Source of the DNA: CAMPJU01 sp036675265
GTDB lineage: Bacteria; Pseudomonadota; Gammaproteobacteria; Xanthomonadales; Xanthomonadaceae
Direction of reading: 5' to 3'
Length of the DNA stretch: 13,737 bases
Assembly (NCBI GenBank): GCA_036675265.1
Contig: JAKFFJ010000078.1
Coordinates: forward strand, 1-13,737
Shown one piece after another: positions 1 through 5,650 of this stretch (positions are counted from its first letter, which is position 1; each line of letters starts with the position of its first letter). The position numbers and the translations under genes were made by a program. The notes beneath the pieces were generated by a model. The model did no database searches and was not told where the DNA came from. It saw only the letters and a program-made list of their open reading frames with translations.

Positions 1-462
1 GACGAAGGTCTCGTAGGTGCCCTGGACGATGCCCTGCGAGCCGATGTAGATCCAGCTGCCGGCCGTCATCTGGCCGTACATCATCAGGCCCTTCTTATCG
101 AGCTCGTTGAAGTGCTCCCAGGTCGCCCAGTGCGGCACCAGGTTGGAGTTGGCGATCAGCACGCGCGGGGCGTCGGCGTGGGTGGGGAAGATGCCGACCG
201 GCTTGCCGGACTGCACCAGCAGGGTCTCGTCGTCGCCGAGGGTCTTGAGCGATTCGATGATCGCGTCGTAGCAGGCCCAGTCGCGGGCGGCGCGGCCGAT
301 GCCGCCGTACACCACCAGGTCCTCCGGGCGCTCGGCCACCTCGGGGTCGAGGTTGTTCTGCAGCATCCGGAACGGCGCTTCGGTCAGCCAGGAGCGGCAG
401 GTCAGCTCGGGGCCGCGCGGGGCGCGGATGCGGCGGGACGGGTCGTGGCGCGGGTCTGGCAT
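1..462 (-). CDS. hutU: Urocanate hydratase, N-terminal part (runs off the left edge)
   Basis: HutU is the NAD-dependent cytosolic enzyme that hydrates urocanate to imidazolonepropionate, the second step of histidine degradation. The 154 visible residues match the conserved family N-terminus: RGPELTCRSWLTEAPFRM, YGGIGRAARDWACYDAI, LVQSGKPVG, IANSNLVPHWATWEHFNELD and MTAGSWIYIGSQGIVQGTYETF. The family is about 550 residues long, so roughly 400 lie outside the window. The ATG at 462 is preceded by a modest GGGGAG ribosome site and begins the usual short lead-in before RGPELTC. A GATAAT hexamer at 514-519 could be the -10 element. The gene is transcribed away from the rest of the window, so any hutH or hutG partners would be to the left. 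hutF and hutI lie more than 5 kb away in other units. Identification is certain; only the rest of the gene is unseen. Confidence 0.97.
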   Translation of the reverse strand, partial: MPDPRHDPSRRIRAPRGPELTCRSWLTEAPFRMLQNNLDPEVAERPEDLVVYGGIGRAARDWACYDAIIESLKTLGDDETLLVQSGKPVGIFPTHADAPRVLIANSNLVPHWATWEHFNELDKKGLMMYGQMTAGSWIYIGSQGIVQGTYETFV

Positions 463-513
463 GGGGCTCCCCAGGGTGTGGCGGCGCCGGCGGGTCACGG
501 CGCGGGAACGCGG

Positions 514-519
514 ATTATC
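514..519 (-). promoter_or_regulatory. Candidate -10 element for hutU
   Basis: On the minus strand the hexamer GATAAT lies 51 bases upstream of the hutU ATG, in otherwise GC-rich sequence, and differs from TATAAT at one base. No convincing -35 is visible at 17 bases. It would give a leader of about 45 bases that includes the GGGGAG ribosome site. The call rests on this hexamer alone. Confidence 0.4.
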
Positions 520-572
520 TCACCGCTCGTCGGGCCGACCCGGGCCGCCCTCCCGCGGCGCCCGGCCAGCCC

Positions 573-601
573 TATGCTGCGCGCTTCGCCCTGGGGAGAG
601 G
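573..601 (+). promoter_or_regulatory. Candidate -10 and ribosome binding site of the small lipoprotein gene
   Basis: TATGCT at 573-578 resembles a -10 hexamer, and GGGGAGAGG at 593-601 is a good Shine-Dalgarno sequence four bases before the ATG at 606. Unlike several other genes in this window, this one has a conventional leader. No clear -35 is visible. Confidence 0.45.
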
Positions 602-605
602 TGTC

Positions 606-944
606 ATGCGCTCGATCGTGATGGTGGTGCTGCTGCTGGTGCTGGCCGGGTGCAAGACGATGCAACCGGTGGCGCATGACGACTGGAAGCTGGCGGGCCA
701 GGTCGAGCCGGGCGACCGGGTGGAGGTCGTGACCACCGACGGTCGCACCGAGTCCTTCGTCGTCACCGAGGTGACCGACGACGCGCTGGTCGGCAGCGAT
801 GTCCGTGTCGAACGCACCGACATCGCGCAGCTCCGCGTCCGCGCGGTGCACAAGGGGCGCACGATCGGCGCAGCCGTCGGCGGTGCCGCCATCTGGACCT
901 GGATGGTGCTCATCGCCGCCACGGCCTCCCTGCTCGGCGGCTGA
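606..944 (+). CDS. Small predicted lipoprotein of unknown function
   Basis: This 112-residue protein begins with a short signal peptide and a clear lipobox, LAGC at residues 13-16, so it is predicted to be lipidated at Cys16 and anchored in the periplasm or outer membrane. Lys17 follows the cysteine, so no Asp+2 inner-membrane retention signal is present. Residues 25-80 are polar and rich in alternating Val/Thr/Asp, as expected for a small beta-barrel (GDRVEVVTTDGRTESFVVTEV). Residues 88-112 are Gly/Ala-rich and hydrophobic, ending in LIAATASLLGG, and could be a membrane-inserting helix. The start is fixed by the strong GGGGAGAGG ribosome site. It diverges from hutU and converges on the next gene with a 12-base gap. 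I do not recognise a named family; the lipoprotein call is strong and the role is unknown. Confidence 0.85.
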   Translation: MRSIVMVVLLLVLAGCKTMQPVAHDDWKLAGQVEPGDRVEVVTTDGRTESFVVTEVTDDALVGSDVRVERTDIAQLRVRAVHKGRTIGAAVGGAAIWTWMVLIAATASLLGG

Positions 945-956
945 CGCAGGCCACCT

Positions 957-1292
957 TCAGAGCAGGCGGGGGTCCAGCGCGCGCAGCGCGTCCTCGAGGT
1001 TGGTGGCGCCGGTGCGGTCGATGTCCTTGCGGGTGTGGACCGTGCCGTTGCCGATCGCGCAGTCGTGGCCGTCGCGCTCGGTGGTGTCCCTGGCGGTGGC
1101 CGGCTGCGGGTCGGCGGTGACGCGCGAGCCGGTGGCCTCGAGGCAGCGGCGGTCGACGTCCAGGTCTTCGGCGGCTTCGGCTTGGCCGGACGTGGGTTCG
1201 ACGGTCGGGTCGACCGGCCGCGCGGTGGCGGCGAACGCCGTCGTGGACAGGGCGGCCGCGAGTGCGAGGGGCAGGAAGTGCTTGGTGCTCAT
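957..1292 (-). CDS. Small secreted two-cysteine protein with a TonB-plug-like motif
   Basis: This 111-residue protein has a signal peptide (LPLALAAALSTTAFA, cleavage near residues 21-24) and then a Pro/Glu/Ala-rich linker. The C-terminal half has two cysteines, C50 and C78, which could form a disulfide in the periplasm. Short proteins with a Cys-x3-TGSR pattern (CLEATGSR, 50-57) and a C-terminal segment like DIDRTGATNLEDALRALDP (90-108) recur in Xanthomonadaceae and are annotated as hypothetical. The same two segments resemble the start of TonB-receptor plug domains, but no beta-barrel follows. The start is supported by GGAGGT at 1298-1303, five bases from the ATG. The gene stands alone between a converging lipoprotein gene and the downstream end of the NTF2-like gene. 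Function is not known. Confidence 0.85.
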   Translation of the reverse strand: MSTKHFLPLALAAALSTTAFAATARPVDPTVEPTSGQAEAAEDLDVDRRCLEATGSRVTADPQPATARDTTERDGHDCAIGNGTVHTRKDIDRTGATNLEDALRALDPRLL

Positions 1293-1297
1293 GGGGA

Positions 1298-1303
1298 ACC
1301 TCC
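1298..1303 (-). promoter_or_regulatory. Strong Shine-Dalgarno sequence (GGAGGT)
   Basis: GGAGGT on the minus strand, five bases before the ATG at 1292, decides the start of the small secreted protein. A longer overlapping frame starting at 1311 is a shadow. A TAAGGT hexamer at 1315-1320 is a weak -10 candidate. Confidence 0.7.
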
Positions 1304-1398
1304 GGGGTCACCCCACCTTACGCCGCGCGCGGACGGGTGGTCGCAGGCGCCGATCCCCGGTTTAGCCGGCTCTCAGCGCGGGGGCACGGCGTCCCCGT

Positions 1399-1977
1399 TC
1401 AGCCCTGCGGGCAGGCCTCGCGGCGGGCGGCGTGGAAGGCGGCGACCTCGGCCTCGGTCGCCGGGCGCGACGGGATGCCGTCGTCGAACAGCACCCGCCA
1501 GGTGCCGTCCTCGCCCCGGTGCCAGACGGAGTGGAAGCCGCCGAGCATGTAGCGGTGCTCCGCGGCCGGGTCGAGGCGCTCGAAGATCGACGGACCGCTG
1601 GACCAGGCGACATCGCCCTCCCCGCCGATCGTCGTGCGCGTCGGGTACCAGTGCAGCGCGACGCCCTTGCCCTGGACGATGTCGGACCACTGCTCGGCGA
1701 TCGTCGCGCTCCCGCGCTGGGGCCTGGCGCGGCTGCTGCCGAACGCGGCGCCGGGATGGAGGTGGTCCGCGAAGGCGGCCGCATCGTGCTCCGCCACGGA
1801 ACGCGCAAAGGAGAGCTCGCGGGCCCAGACCTCGCATTCGGCGTCGGTCAGGACCGGCAGCAGCGCCCCGGCCGGCCCGCCCTCCCCTGTAGGAGCCGCC
1901 ATGGCGGCGAACCCATTGCCAGCGATGGCTGCGCCCGCAAGCGCAGCTGCGATAAGGATCTGCCGATTGCGTGCCAT
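1399..1977 (-). CDS. Secreted NTF2/SnoaL-like protein
   Basis: Starting at the ATG at 1977 gives a 192-residue protein with a textbook signal peptide (MARNRQILIAAALAGAAIAG..., cleavage near residue 27). The frame stays open upstream to 2064, but that extension would bury the signal peptide behind an Arg-rich stretch, so 1977 is preferred. Residues 45-170 have the pattern of the cone-shaped NTF2-like/SnoaL fold: a first helix (ECEVWARELSFARSVAEHDAAAFADHLHP), strands around ALHWYPTRTTIGGEGDVAWSSGPS, and the closing GGFHSVWHRGEDGTWRVLFDDG. Two cysteines, C48 and C189, may pair in the periplasm. This fold serves as ligand-binding pocket or enzyme in many contexts, so no reaction can be assigned. 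It diverges from the phosphodiesterase gene across a 109-base gap. Confidence 0.82.
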   Translation of the reverse strand: MARNRQILIAAALAGAAIAGNGFAAMAAPTGEGGPAGALLPVLTDAECEVWARELSFARSVAEHDAAAFADHLHPGAAFGSSRARPQRGSATIAEQWSDIVQGKGVALHWYPTRTTIGGEGDVAWSSGPSIFERLDPAAEHRYMLGGFHSVWHRGEDGTWRVLFDDGIPSRPATEAEVAAFHAARREACPQG

Positions 1978-2074
1978 GGCCGATTCCGACGGGATGCGAA
2001 GCGCGACTGTGCGCCGGTCCCGGGGTGGGTGCCAGCGACGGAAGTCATGCCCGAAGGGGGTCATGGGGCGCCGT

Positions 2075-2080
2075 TATGAT
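2075..2080 (+). promoter_or_regulatory. -10 element TATGAT placed for a leaderless transcript
   Basis: TATGAT ends six bases before the ATG at 2087, so standard sigma-70 spacing puts transcription start on the A of the start codon. No Shine-Dalgarno sequence lies between 2060 and 2086. No good -35 is seen at 17 bases (CGAAGG). Confidence 0.55.
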
Positions 2081-2086
2081 CGGGCG

Positions 2087-3310
2087 ATGCGATCAGTCTT
2101 TCGTGCGGCGCTCGCCGCGGTTTTCCTCCTGCATCTGTCGGCATGCGCGACCAGGCCCGGCGACCCGGCCACGAGGAGCGTGCTGCTCGTGTCGGTCGAT
2201 GGGCTGGGTGCGGAGATGCTCGGGGCGCAGACCACGCCGCGGATCATGGCGATGGCCGACGCCGGCGTGCGCGCCGAATGGATGGTCCCCTCCTACCCGG
2301 CGCTCACGTTCCCGAACCACTACACGCTGGTGACCGGCTTGCGTCCGGACCGGCATGGCGTGGTGCACAACAGGATGGTGGATCCCGACCTCGGCAGCTT
2401 CTCGACCCGCGCGTCGGCCGGCAGCGACCCGCGCTGGTGGAGCGGCGGCACGCCGGTCTGGGTGTCGGCCGAGCGAGCGGGCCTGCCGACGGCGACGTAC
2501 TTCTGGCCCGGCAGCGATTCGGCGATCCATGGCGTCCGGCCGACGCGCTGGAAGGCGTACGACGACGAGGTGACCAATGCCGAGCGCGTGGCGACGGTGC
2601 TGGACTGGCTGTCGGAACCCGCGGCGACGCGGCCGCGGTTCGCGACGCTGTATTTCTCCGAGGTGGACCATGCGTCGCACGACCACGGGCCGGCGTCGCC
2701 GCAGGCGCGCGCGGCGTTGCGCGCGGTCGACGGTGCGGTCGGGGTCCTGCTGGATGGCCTGCGCAAGCGTGGTGTCGCGGACGCGGTCGACATCGTGCTG
2801 GTGTCTGACCACGGCTTTGCGGCGGTGCCGCCGGGCCAGGCGATCGCCACCGAGTCCATGGTCGATCCCGCGATCGCGCCGTTGGTGAGTGACGGTCAGT
2901 CGGTCGGCTTCGCGCCGCGGCCGGGGCAGGAAGCAGCTGCGGAGGCGCGCCTGCTGGGTGAGCACGACGGTTACGACTGCTGGCGCAAGGCGGCGTTGCC
3001 GGCGCGGTGGGAGTACGGCGATCACCCGCGCGTGCCGGCCATCGTTTGCCAGATGCATGAAGGCTGGGATGCCCTGCCGGGCGAGCGGCTTGCACGCCGG
3101 GACCCGGCCGAGGCGCGCGGTTCGCATGGCTACGATCCGGCGCTGCCGTCGATGCGCGCGGTGTTCGTCGCGGGCGGGCCGTCGTTCCGCGAAGGCGTGG
3201 TGCTGCCGCCGATCGACAACGTGGATGTGTATCCGTTGTTGATGCGGTTGCTGGGGTTGGCGGCGGGGCCGAACGATGGTGACGCGGATGCCCTCAAAGC
3301 GCTTCGTTGA
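2087..3310 (+). CDS. Lipoprotein nucleotide pyrophosphatase/phosphodiesterase (alkaline phosphatase superfamily)
   Basis: NPP-family enzymes are two-zinc hydrolases that cleave phosphodiester or pyrophosphate bonds of nucleotides; a Xanthomonas member is structurally characterised. This 407-residue protein shows the whole active site: D38 (VSVDGLG), nucleophile T74 (YPALTFPNHYTLVTG), D194 and H198 (SEVDHASHDHG), D241 and H242 (VSDHG) and H347 (GSHGYDP). The N-terminus carries a lipobox, LSAC with Cys20, so the enzyme should be a membrane-anchored periplasmic lipoprotein. A longer open frame begins at 1634, but the lipobox and the -10 placement select 2087. Its TGA overlaps the first copy of a 42-bp repeat. 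Nothing nearby fixes the substrate; nucleotide salvage or phosphate acquisition are the usual roles. The family is certain, the substrate unknown. Confidence 0.93.
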   Translation: MRSVFRAALAAVFLLHLSACATRPGDPATRSVLLVSVDGLGAEMLGAQTTPRIMAMADAGVRAEWMVPSYPALTFPNHYTLVTGLRPDRHGVVHNRMVDPDLGSFSTRASAGSDPRWWSGGTPVWVSAERAGLPTATYFWPGSDSAIHGVRPTRWKAYDDEVTNAERVATVLDWLSEPAATRPRFATLYFSEVDHASHDHGPASPQARAALRAVDGAVGVLLDGLRKRGVADAVDIVLVSDHGFAAVPPGQAIATESMVDPAIAPLVSDGQSVGFAPRPGQEAAAEARLLGEHDGYDCWRKAALPARWEYGDHPRVPAIVCQMHEGWDALPGERLARRDPAEARGSHGYDPALPSMRAVFVAGGPSFREGVVLPPIDNVDVYPLLMRLLGLAAGPNDGDADALKALR

Positions 3311-3350
3311 AGTCCCGTCATCCCCGCGAAGGTGGGGATCCACGCGCCTG
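3309..3350 (+). repeat. Hairpin repeat, direct copy A
   Basis: This is the first of two 42-base direct copies spaced 60 bases apart. Its core forms a hairpin: ATCCCCGC (3320-3327), loop GAAG, GTGGGGAT (3332-3339), with one G-T mismatch relative to copy B. It begins inside the stop codon of the phosphodiesterase gene. Hairpins of this sequence are frequent in Xanthomonadaceae intergenic regions and may act as REP-like mobile or mRNA-stabilising units. Confidence 0.85.
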
Positions 3351-3368
3351 CATCCGGGCTACCCCCCC

Positions 3369-3410
3369 GAAGTCCCGTCATCCCCGCGAAGGCGGGGATC
3401 CACGCGCCTG
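3369..3410 (+). repeat. Hairpin repeat, direct copy B
   Basis: Identical to copy A except at one position (C at 3393 against T at 3333). The stem is a perfect 8 bp, ATCCCCGC/GCGGGGAT with a GAAG loop. It abuts an inverted copy starting at 3411, making a head-to-head pair. Confidence 0.88.
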
Positions 3411-3484
3411 GATTCCCGCCTTCGCGGGAATGACGGGGCTACGCGGGAATAACGGGGCTACGCGGGAATGACGGGGCTACGCGG
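3411..3484. repeat. Inverted hairpin repeat running into a 19-bp tandem array
   Basis: ATTCCCGC (3412-3419), loop CTTC, GCGGGAAT (3424-3431) is the inverted form of the repeat, carrying TT/AA in place of TC/GA. Its right half is then repeated in tandem with a 19-base period: 3422-3440, 3441-3459 and 3460-3478, plus a fragment to 3484. The units differ at only two positions. The unit is roughly ACGCGGGAATGACGGGGCT. The array ends about 60 bases before the alkA fusion gene. Confidence 0.88.
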
Positions 3485-3513
3485 ACGCGGATACATGTCC
3501 GAATCCGGCGAGT

Positions 3514-3529
3514 CCGGGCCGCTGCCCGG
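3514..3529. promoter_or_regulatory. Inverted repeat just upstream of the alkA promoter
   Basis: CCGGGC, CGCT, GCCCGG is a perfect 6-4-6 inverted repeat ending three bases before the candidate -10 element at 3533. It overlaps the -35/spacer region and could be an operator or simply a GC-rich chance palindrome. It does not resemble the AT-rich E. coli Ada box. Confidence 0.3.
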
Positions 3530-3532
3530 TGC

Positions 3533-3538
3533 TAGCCT
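3533..3538 (+). promoter_or_regulatory. -10-like TAGCCT at leaderless spacing before the alkA fusion
   Basis: TAGCCT ends exactly six bases before the ATG at 3545, the same placement as at three other genes here. It is a weak match (TAnnnT). No Shine-Dalgarno sequence is visible before the ATG. Confidence 0.4.
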
Positions 3539-3544
3539 GCGGGC

Positions 3545-5038
3545 ATGGTCACCGCCTCGCTCGCCGCCACCCTCCCGGACCCCCGGGTCTGCGAGCAGGC
3601 GCGGCTGAGCCGGGACCCCCGCTTCGACGGCCTGTTCTTCACCGCCGTGGCGAGCACCGGCATCTACTGCCGCCCCGTCTGCCCTGCCCCCGCGCCGCGG
3701 CCGTCCAACGTCCGCTATTACGCATCCGCCGCGGCGGCCGAGGCGGCCGGCTACCGCCCTTGCCTGCGTTGCCGGCCTGAACTCGCGCCCGGCGAAGGCG
3801 CCTGGCGCCGCAGCGACGAGACGGTGGCCCGCGCGCTGAAGCTGATCGACCAGGGCGCGCTGGCCGACGCGCCGCTCGCAGCGCTCGCGAACCGCGTGGG
3901 CATCGGCGAGCGCCAGTTGCGCCGCCTGTTCGTCGACCGCGTGGGCGCGGCACCCATCGGCGTGCACGGCACCCGGCGCCTGCTGTTCGCCAAGCAGTTG
4001 CTGACCGAAACCACGTTGTCGGTGACGGACGTCGCGATGGCCGCGGGCTTCGGCAGCCTGCGCCGCTTCAACACGACGTTCCGCGAGGCGTACCGCATGG
4101 CGCCGCGCGACCTGCGCCGCCGCCCGCGCGCGCACGGCGACGACGCGCTGGTGCTGCGCCTGGGGTATCGGCCACCGCATGACCTGGCCTCGATGCTGGC
4201 GTTCCTGCAGGGGCGCGCGTTGCCGGGCGTGGAGGTCGTCGATGGCGGCGGCTACACGCGCCTGATCGCAGCGCCTTCGAACGGCACCCCAGCCGCCTGG
4301 TTGCGCGTCGGCCCCTGGCCCGACGGCGAACACGCGCTGCGCCTGGAACTGCATGGCGTGCCGCCAACGCACCTGCTCGACGTGGTGGGGCGCGTGCGCC
4401 GCATGTTCGACCTGGACGCCGATCCCGCGACGATCGCCGCCACCCTGTCCGCGTCGCCGCGGCTGCGCCCGCTGTTGCGCAAGCGCCCGGGGCTCCGGCT
4501 GCCCAGCGGCTGGGACGGCTTCGAGATCGCGGTGCGCGCGATCCTCGGCCAGCAGGTCAGCGTTGCCGCGGCGCGCACGCTGGCCACGCGCATCGCGCAC
4601 CGCTTCGGCACTGCGCTTGAGTCGCCACCCGCGCCCGGGCTCACGCACCTGTTCCCCCGGCCGGACGCCCTGGCCGAGGCCGACCTCGCCGGCATCGGCC
4701 TGACCCGCGCGCGCGCCGACACGGTGCGCGGCATGGCGCGCGCGCTGCTGGACGGCCGCATCGACTTCAGGCCCGAACGCACGCTCGCGGATTTCGTCGA
4801 ACGCTGGACCGCCCTGCCCGGCATCGGCGCATGGACCGCGCACTACGTCGCGATGCGTGCGCTCGGCCATCCGGATGCCTTTCCCGCCGATGACCTGGTG
4901 CTGCGCCGTGCCGTGGCCACCGACGGCACGCCGCCCACGGCGCGCGTGCTCACCGCGATCGCCGAGGCCTGGCGCCCCTGGCGCGCCTATGCCGTCATCC
5001 ACCTGTGGCGCGACGCCACCCCGAGGACATCCGCATGA
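3545..5038 (+). CDS. alkA: Ada-type zinc domain / AraC regulator / AlkA DNA glycosylase fusion
   Basis: This 497-residue three-part protein combines sensing and repair of alkylated DNA. Residues 10-80 are an Ada N-terminal domain with the four zinc cysteines C42, C46, C73 and C76 (GIYCRPVCPA and PCLRCRPE); C42 matches the methyl-accepting Ada Cys38. Residues 90-192 form an AraC-type double helix-turn-helix (LAALANRVGIGERQLRRLFV; SVTDVAMAAGFGSLRRFNTTFRE). Residues 200-310 fit the AlkA N-terminal domain, and 325-485 the HhH-GPD glycosylase, with ILGQQVSVAAA, the hairpin LPGIGAWTA (424-432) and catalytic D450 in FPADD. It should excise 3-methyladenine-type bases and, when methylated at Cys42, activate its own operon. 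In E. coli the Ada/AraC part is fused to the methyltransferase instead; here that enzyme is the next gene, overlapping by ATGA. Confidence 0.95.
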   Translation: MVTASLAATLPDPRVCEQARLSRDPRFDGLFFTAVASTGIYCRPVCPAPAPRPSNVRYYASAAAAEAAGYRPCLRCRPELAPGEGAWRRSDETVARALKLIDQGALADAPLAALANRVGIGERQLRRLFVDRVGAAPIGVHGTRRLLFAKQLLTETTLSVTDVAMAAGFGSLRRFNTTFREAYRMAPRDLRRRPRAHGDDALVLRLGYRPPHDLASMLAFLQGRALPGVEVVDGGGYTRLIAAPSNGTPAAWLRVGPWPDGEHALRLELHGVPPTHLLDVVGRVRRMFDLDADPATIAATLSASPRLRPLLRKRPGLRLPSGWDGFEIAVRAILGQQVSVAAARTLATRIAHRFGTALESPPAPGLTHLFPRPDALAEADLAGIGLTRARADTVRGMARALLDGRIDFRPERTLADFVERWTALPGIGAWTAHYVAMRALGHPDAFPADDLVLRRAVATDGTPPTARVLTAIAEAWRPWRAYAVIHLWRDATPRTSA

Positions 5039-5535
5039 CGCTCTACACCACGATCGACAGCCCGGTCGGCCCGCTGCTGCTCGCCGCCGGCGACGACGGC
5101 CTGCGCGCGATCGAGTTCCACGCCTCGCGCCATCCCGTGCCGCGCGACGCCGACTGGGAACCGGGCGACCATCCGCTGCTGCAGCGGACGCGCGAGCAGC
5201 TCGCCGAGTACTTCGCCGGCACGCGCCGCACGTTCGACCTGCCGCTCGCCCCGCGCGGCACCGAGTTCCAGCGCGAGACCTGGCAGGCACTCGCCACCAT
5301 CCCGTACGGCAGCACCATCAGCTATGCCGAGCTCGCCACGCGCGTGCGCCGGCCGAAGGCGATGCGCGCGGTGGGGGCCGCGAACGGTCGCAACCCGCTG
5401 CCGATCGTGCTGCCGTGCCATCGGGTGATTGGCGCCGATGGCAGCCTCACCGGCTTCGGTGGCGGGTTGCCGACGAAGCAGTTCCTGCTGGAACTGGAGC
5501 GGCGCGCCAGTGGATCCCCGCCTTCGCGGGGATGA
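5035..5535 (+). CDS. ogt: Methylated-DNA--protein-cysteine S-methyltransferase
   Basis: Ogt removes methyl groups from O6-methylguanine in a suicide transfer to its own cysteine. The 166-residue protein has the active-site motif PCHRV with Cys128, the preceding NPLPIVL, the helix-turn-helix region TIPYGSTISYAELATRV with RAVGAANGRNP (Arg finger), and the closing GFGGGLPTKQFLLELE. Its ATG overlaps the stop of the alkA fusion (ATGA at 5035-5038), so the two are translationally coupled and share one promoter. The normal protein ends around residue 156. The last ten residues, ending in SGSPPSRG, and the stop codon come from the hairpin repeat that starts at 5511. A longer frame starting at 5005 lies inside alkA and is rejected in favour of the coupled start. 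Confidence 0.96.
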   Translation: MTLYTTIDSPVGPLLLAAGDDGLRAIEFHASRHPVPRDADWEPGDHPLLQRTREQLAEYFAGTRRTFDLPLAPRGTEFQRETWQALATIPYGSTISYAELATRVRRPKAMRAVGAANGRNPLPIVLPCHRVIGADGSLTGFGGGLPTKQFLLELERRASGSPPSRG

Positions 5536-5540
5536 CGCTC
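5511..5540 (+). repeat. Hairpin repeat supplying the ogt stop codon
   Basis: ATCCCCGC (5514-5521), loop CTTC, GCGGGGAT (5526-5533) is a perfect 8-bp stem. The TGA that ends ogt is 5533-5535, inside the repeat. The right half is the seed of the tandem array that follows. Confidence 0.88.
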
Positions 5541-5619
5541 AAGTCGCGGGGATGACGGTCAAGTCGCGGGGATGACGGTCAAGTCGCGGGGATGACGCTC
5601 AAGTCGCGGGATGAGGGTC
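5541..5619. repeat. 20-bp tandem array, four units
   Basis: Units at 5541-5560, 5561-5580, 5581-5600 and a degenerate 19-base unit at 5601-5619 read AAGTCGCGGGGATGACGGTC with one or two changes. Each unit is the right half of the hairpin repeat plus a short AAGTC linker. The organisation mirrors the 19-bp array on the other side of the alkA-ogt operon, but with a different linker. Confidence 0.88.
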
Positions 5620-5650
5620 AAGTCGTCATTCCCGCGAAGGCGGGAATCCA
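5620..5650 (-). repeat. Inverted hairpin repeat supplying the hutF stop codon
   Basis: ATTCCCGC (5628-5635), loop GAAG, GCGGGAAT (5640-5647) is a perfect 8-bp stem facing the ogt-side copy. The hutF stop codon (minus-strand TGA, 5626-5628) lies within it. Together the hairpins separate two converging genes and could also serve as a weak bidirectional terminator. Confidence 0.85.

Noticed and set aside
1978..2064. The N-terminal extension of the NTF2-like protein (start at 2064)
   Set aside because: It would place 29 Arg-rich residues before a perfect signal peptide and would intrude into the promoter of the divergent phosphodiesterase gene.
3458..5290. A 610-codon open frame antisense to the alkA fusion and ogt
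   Set aside because: It is composed mainly of Arg, Ala and Gly, has no recognisable domain, and is opposite two genes with complete active sites.
3411..5650. The tandem arrays as CRISPR
   Set aside because: The units are 19-20 bases and directly adjacent, with no unique spacers, and no cas gene is present.
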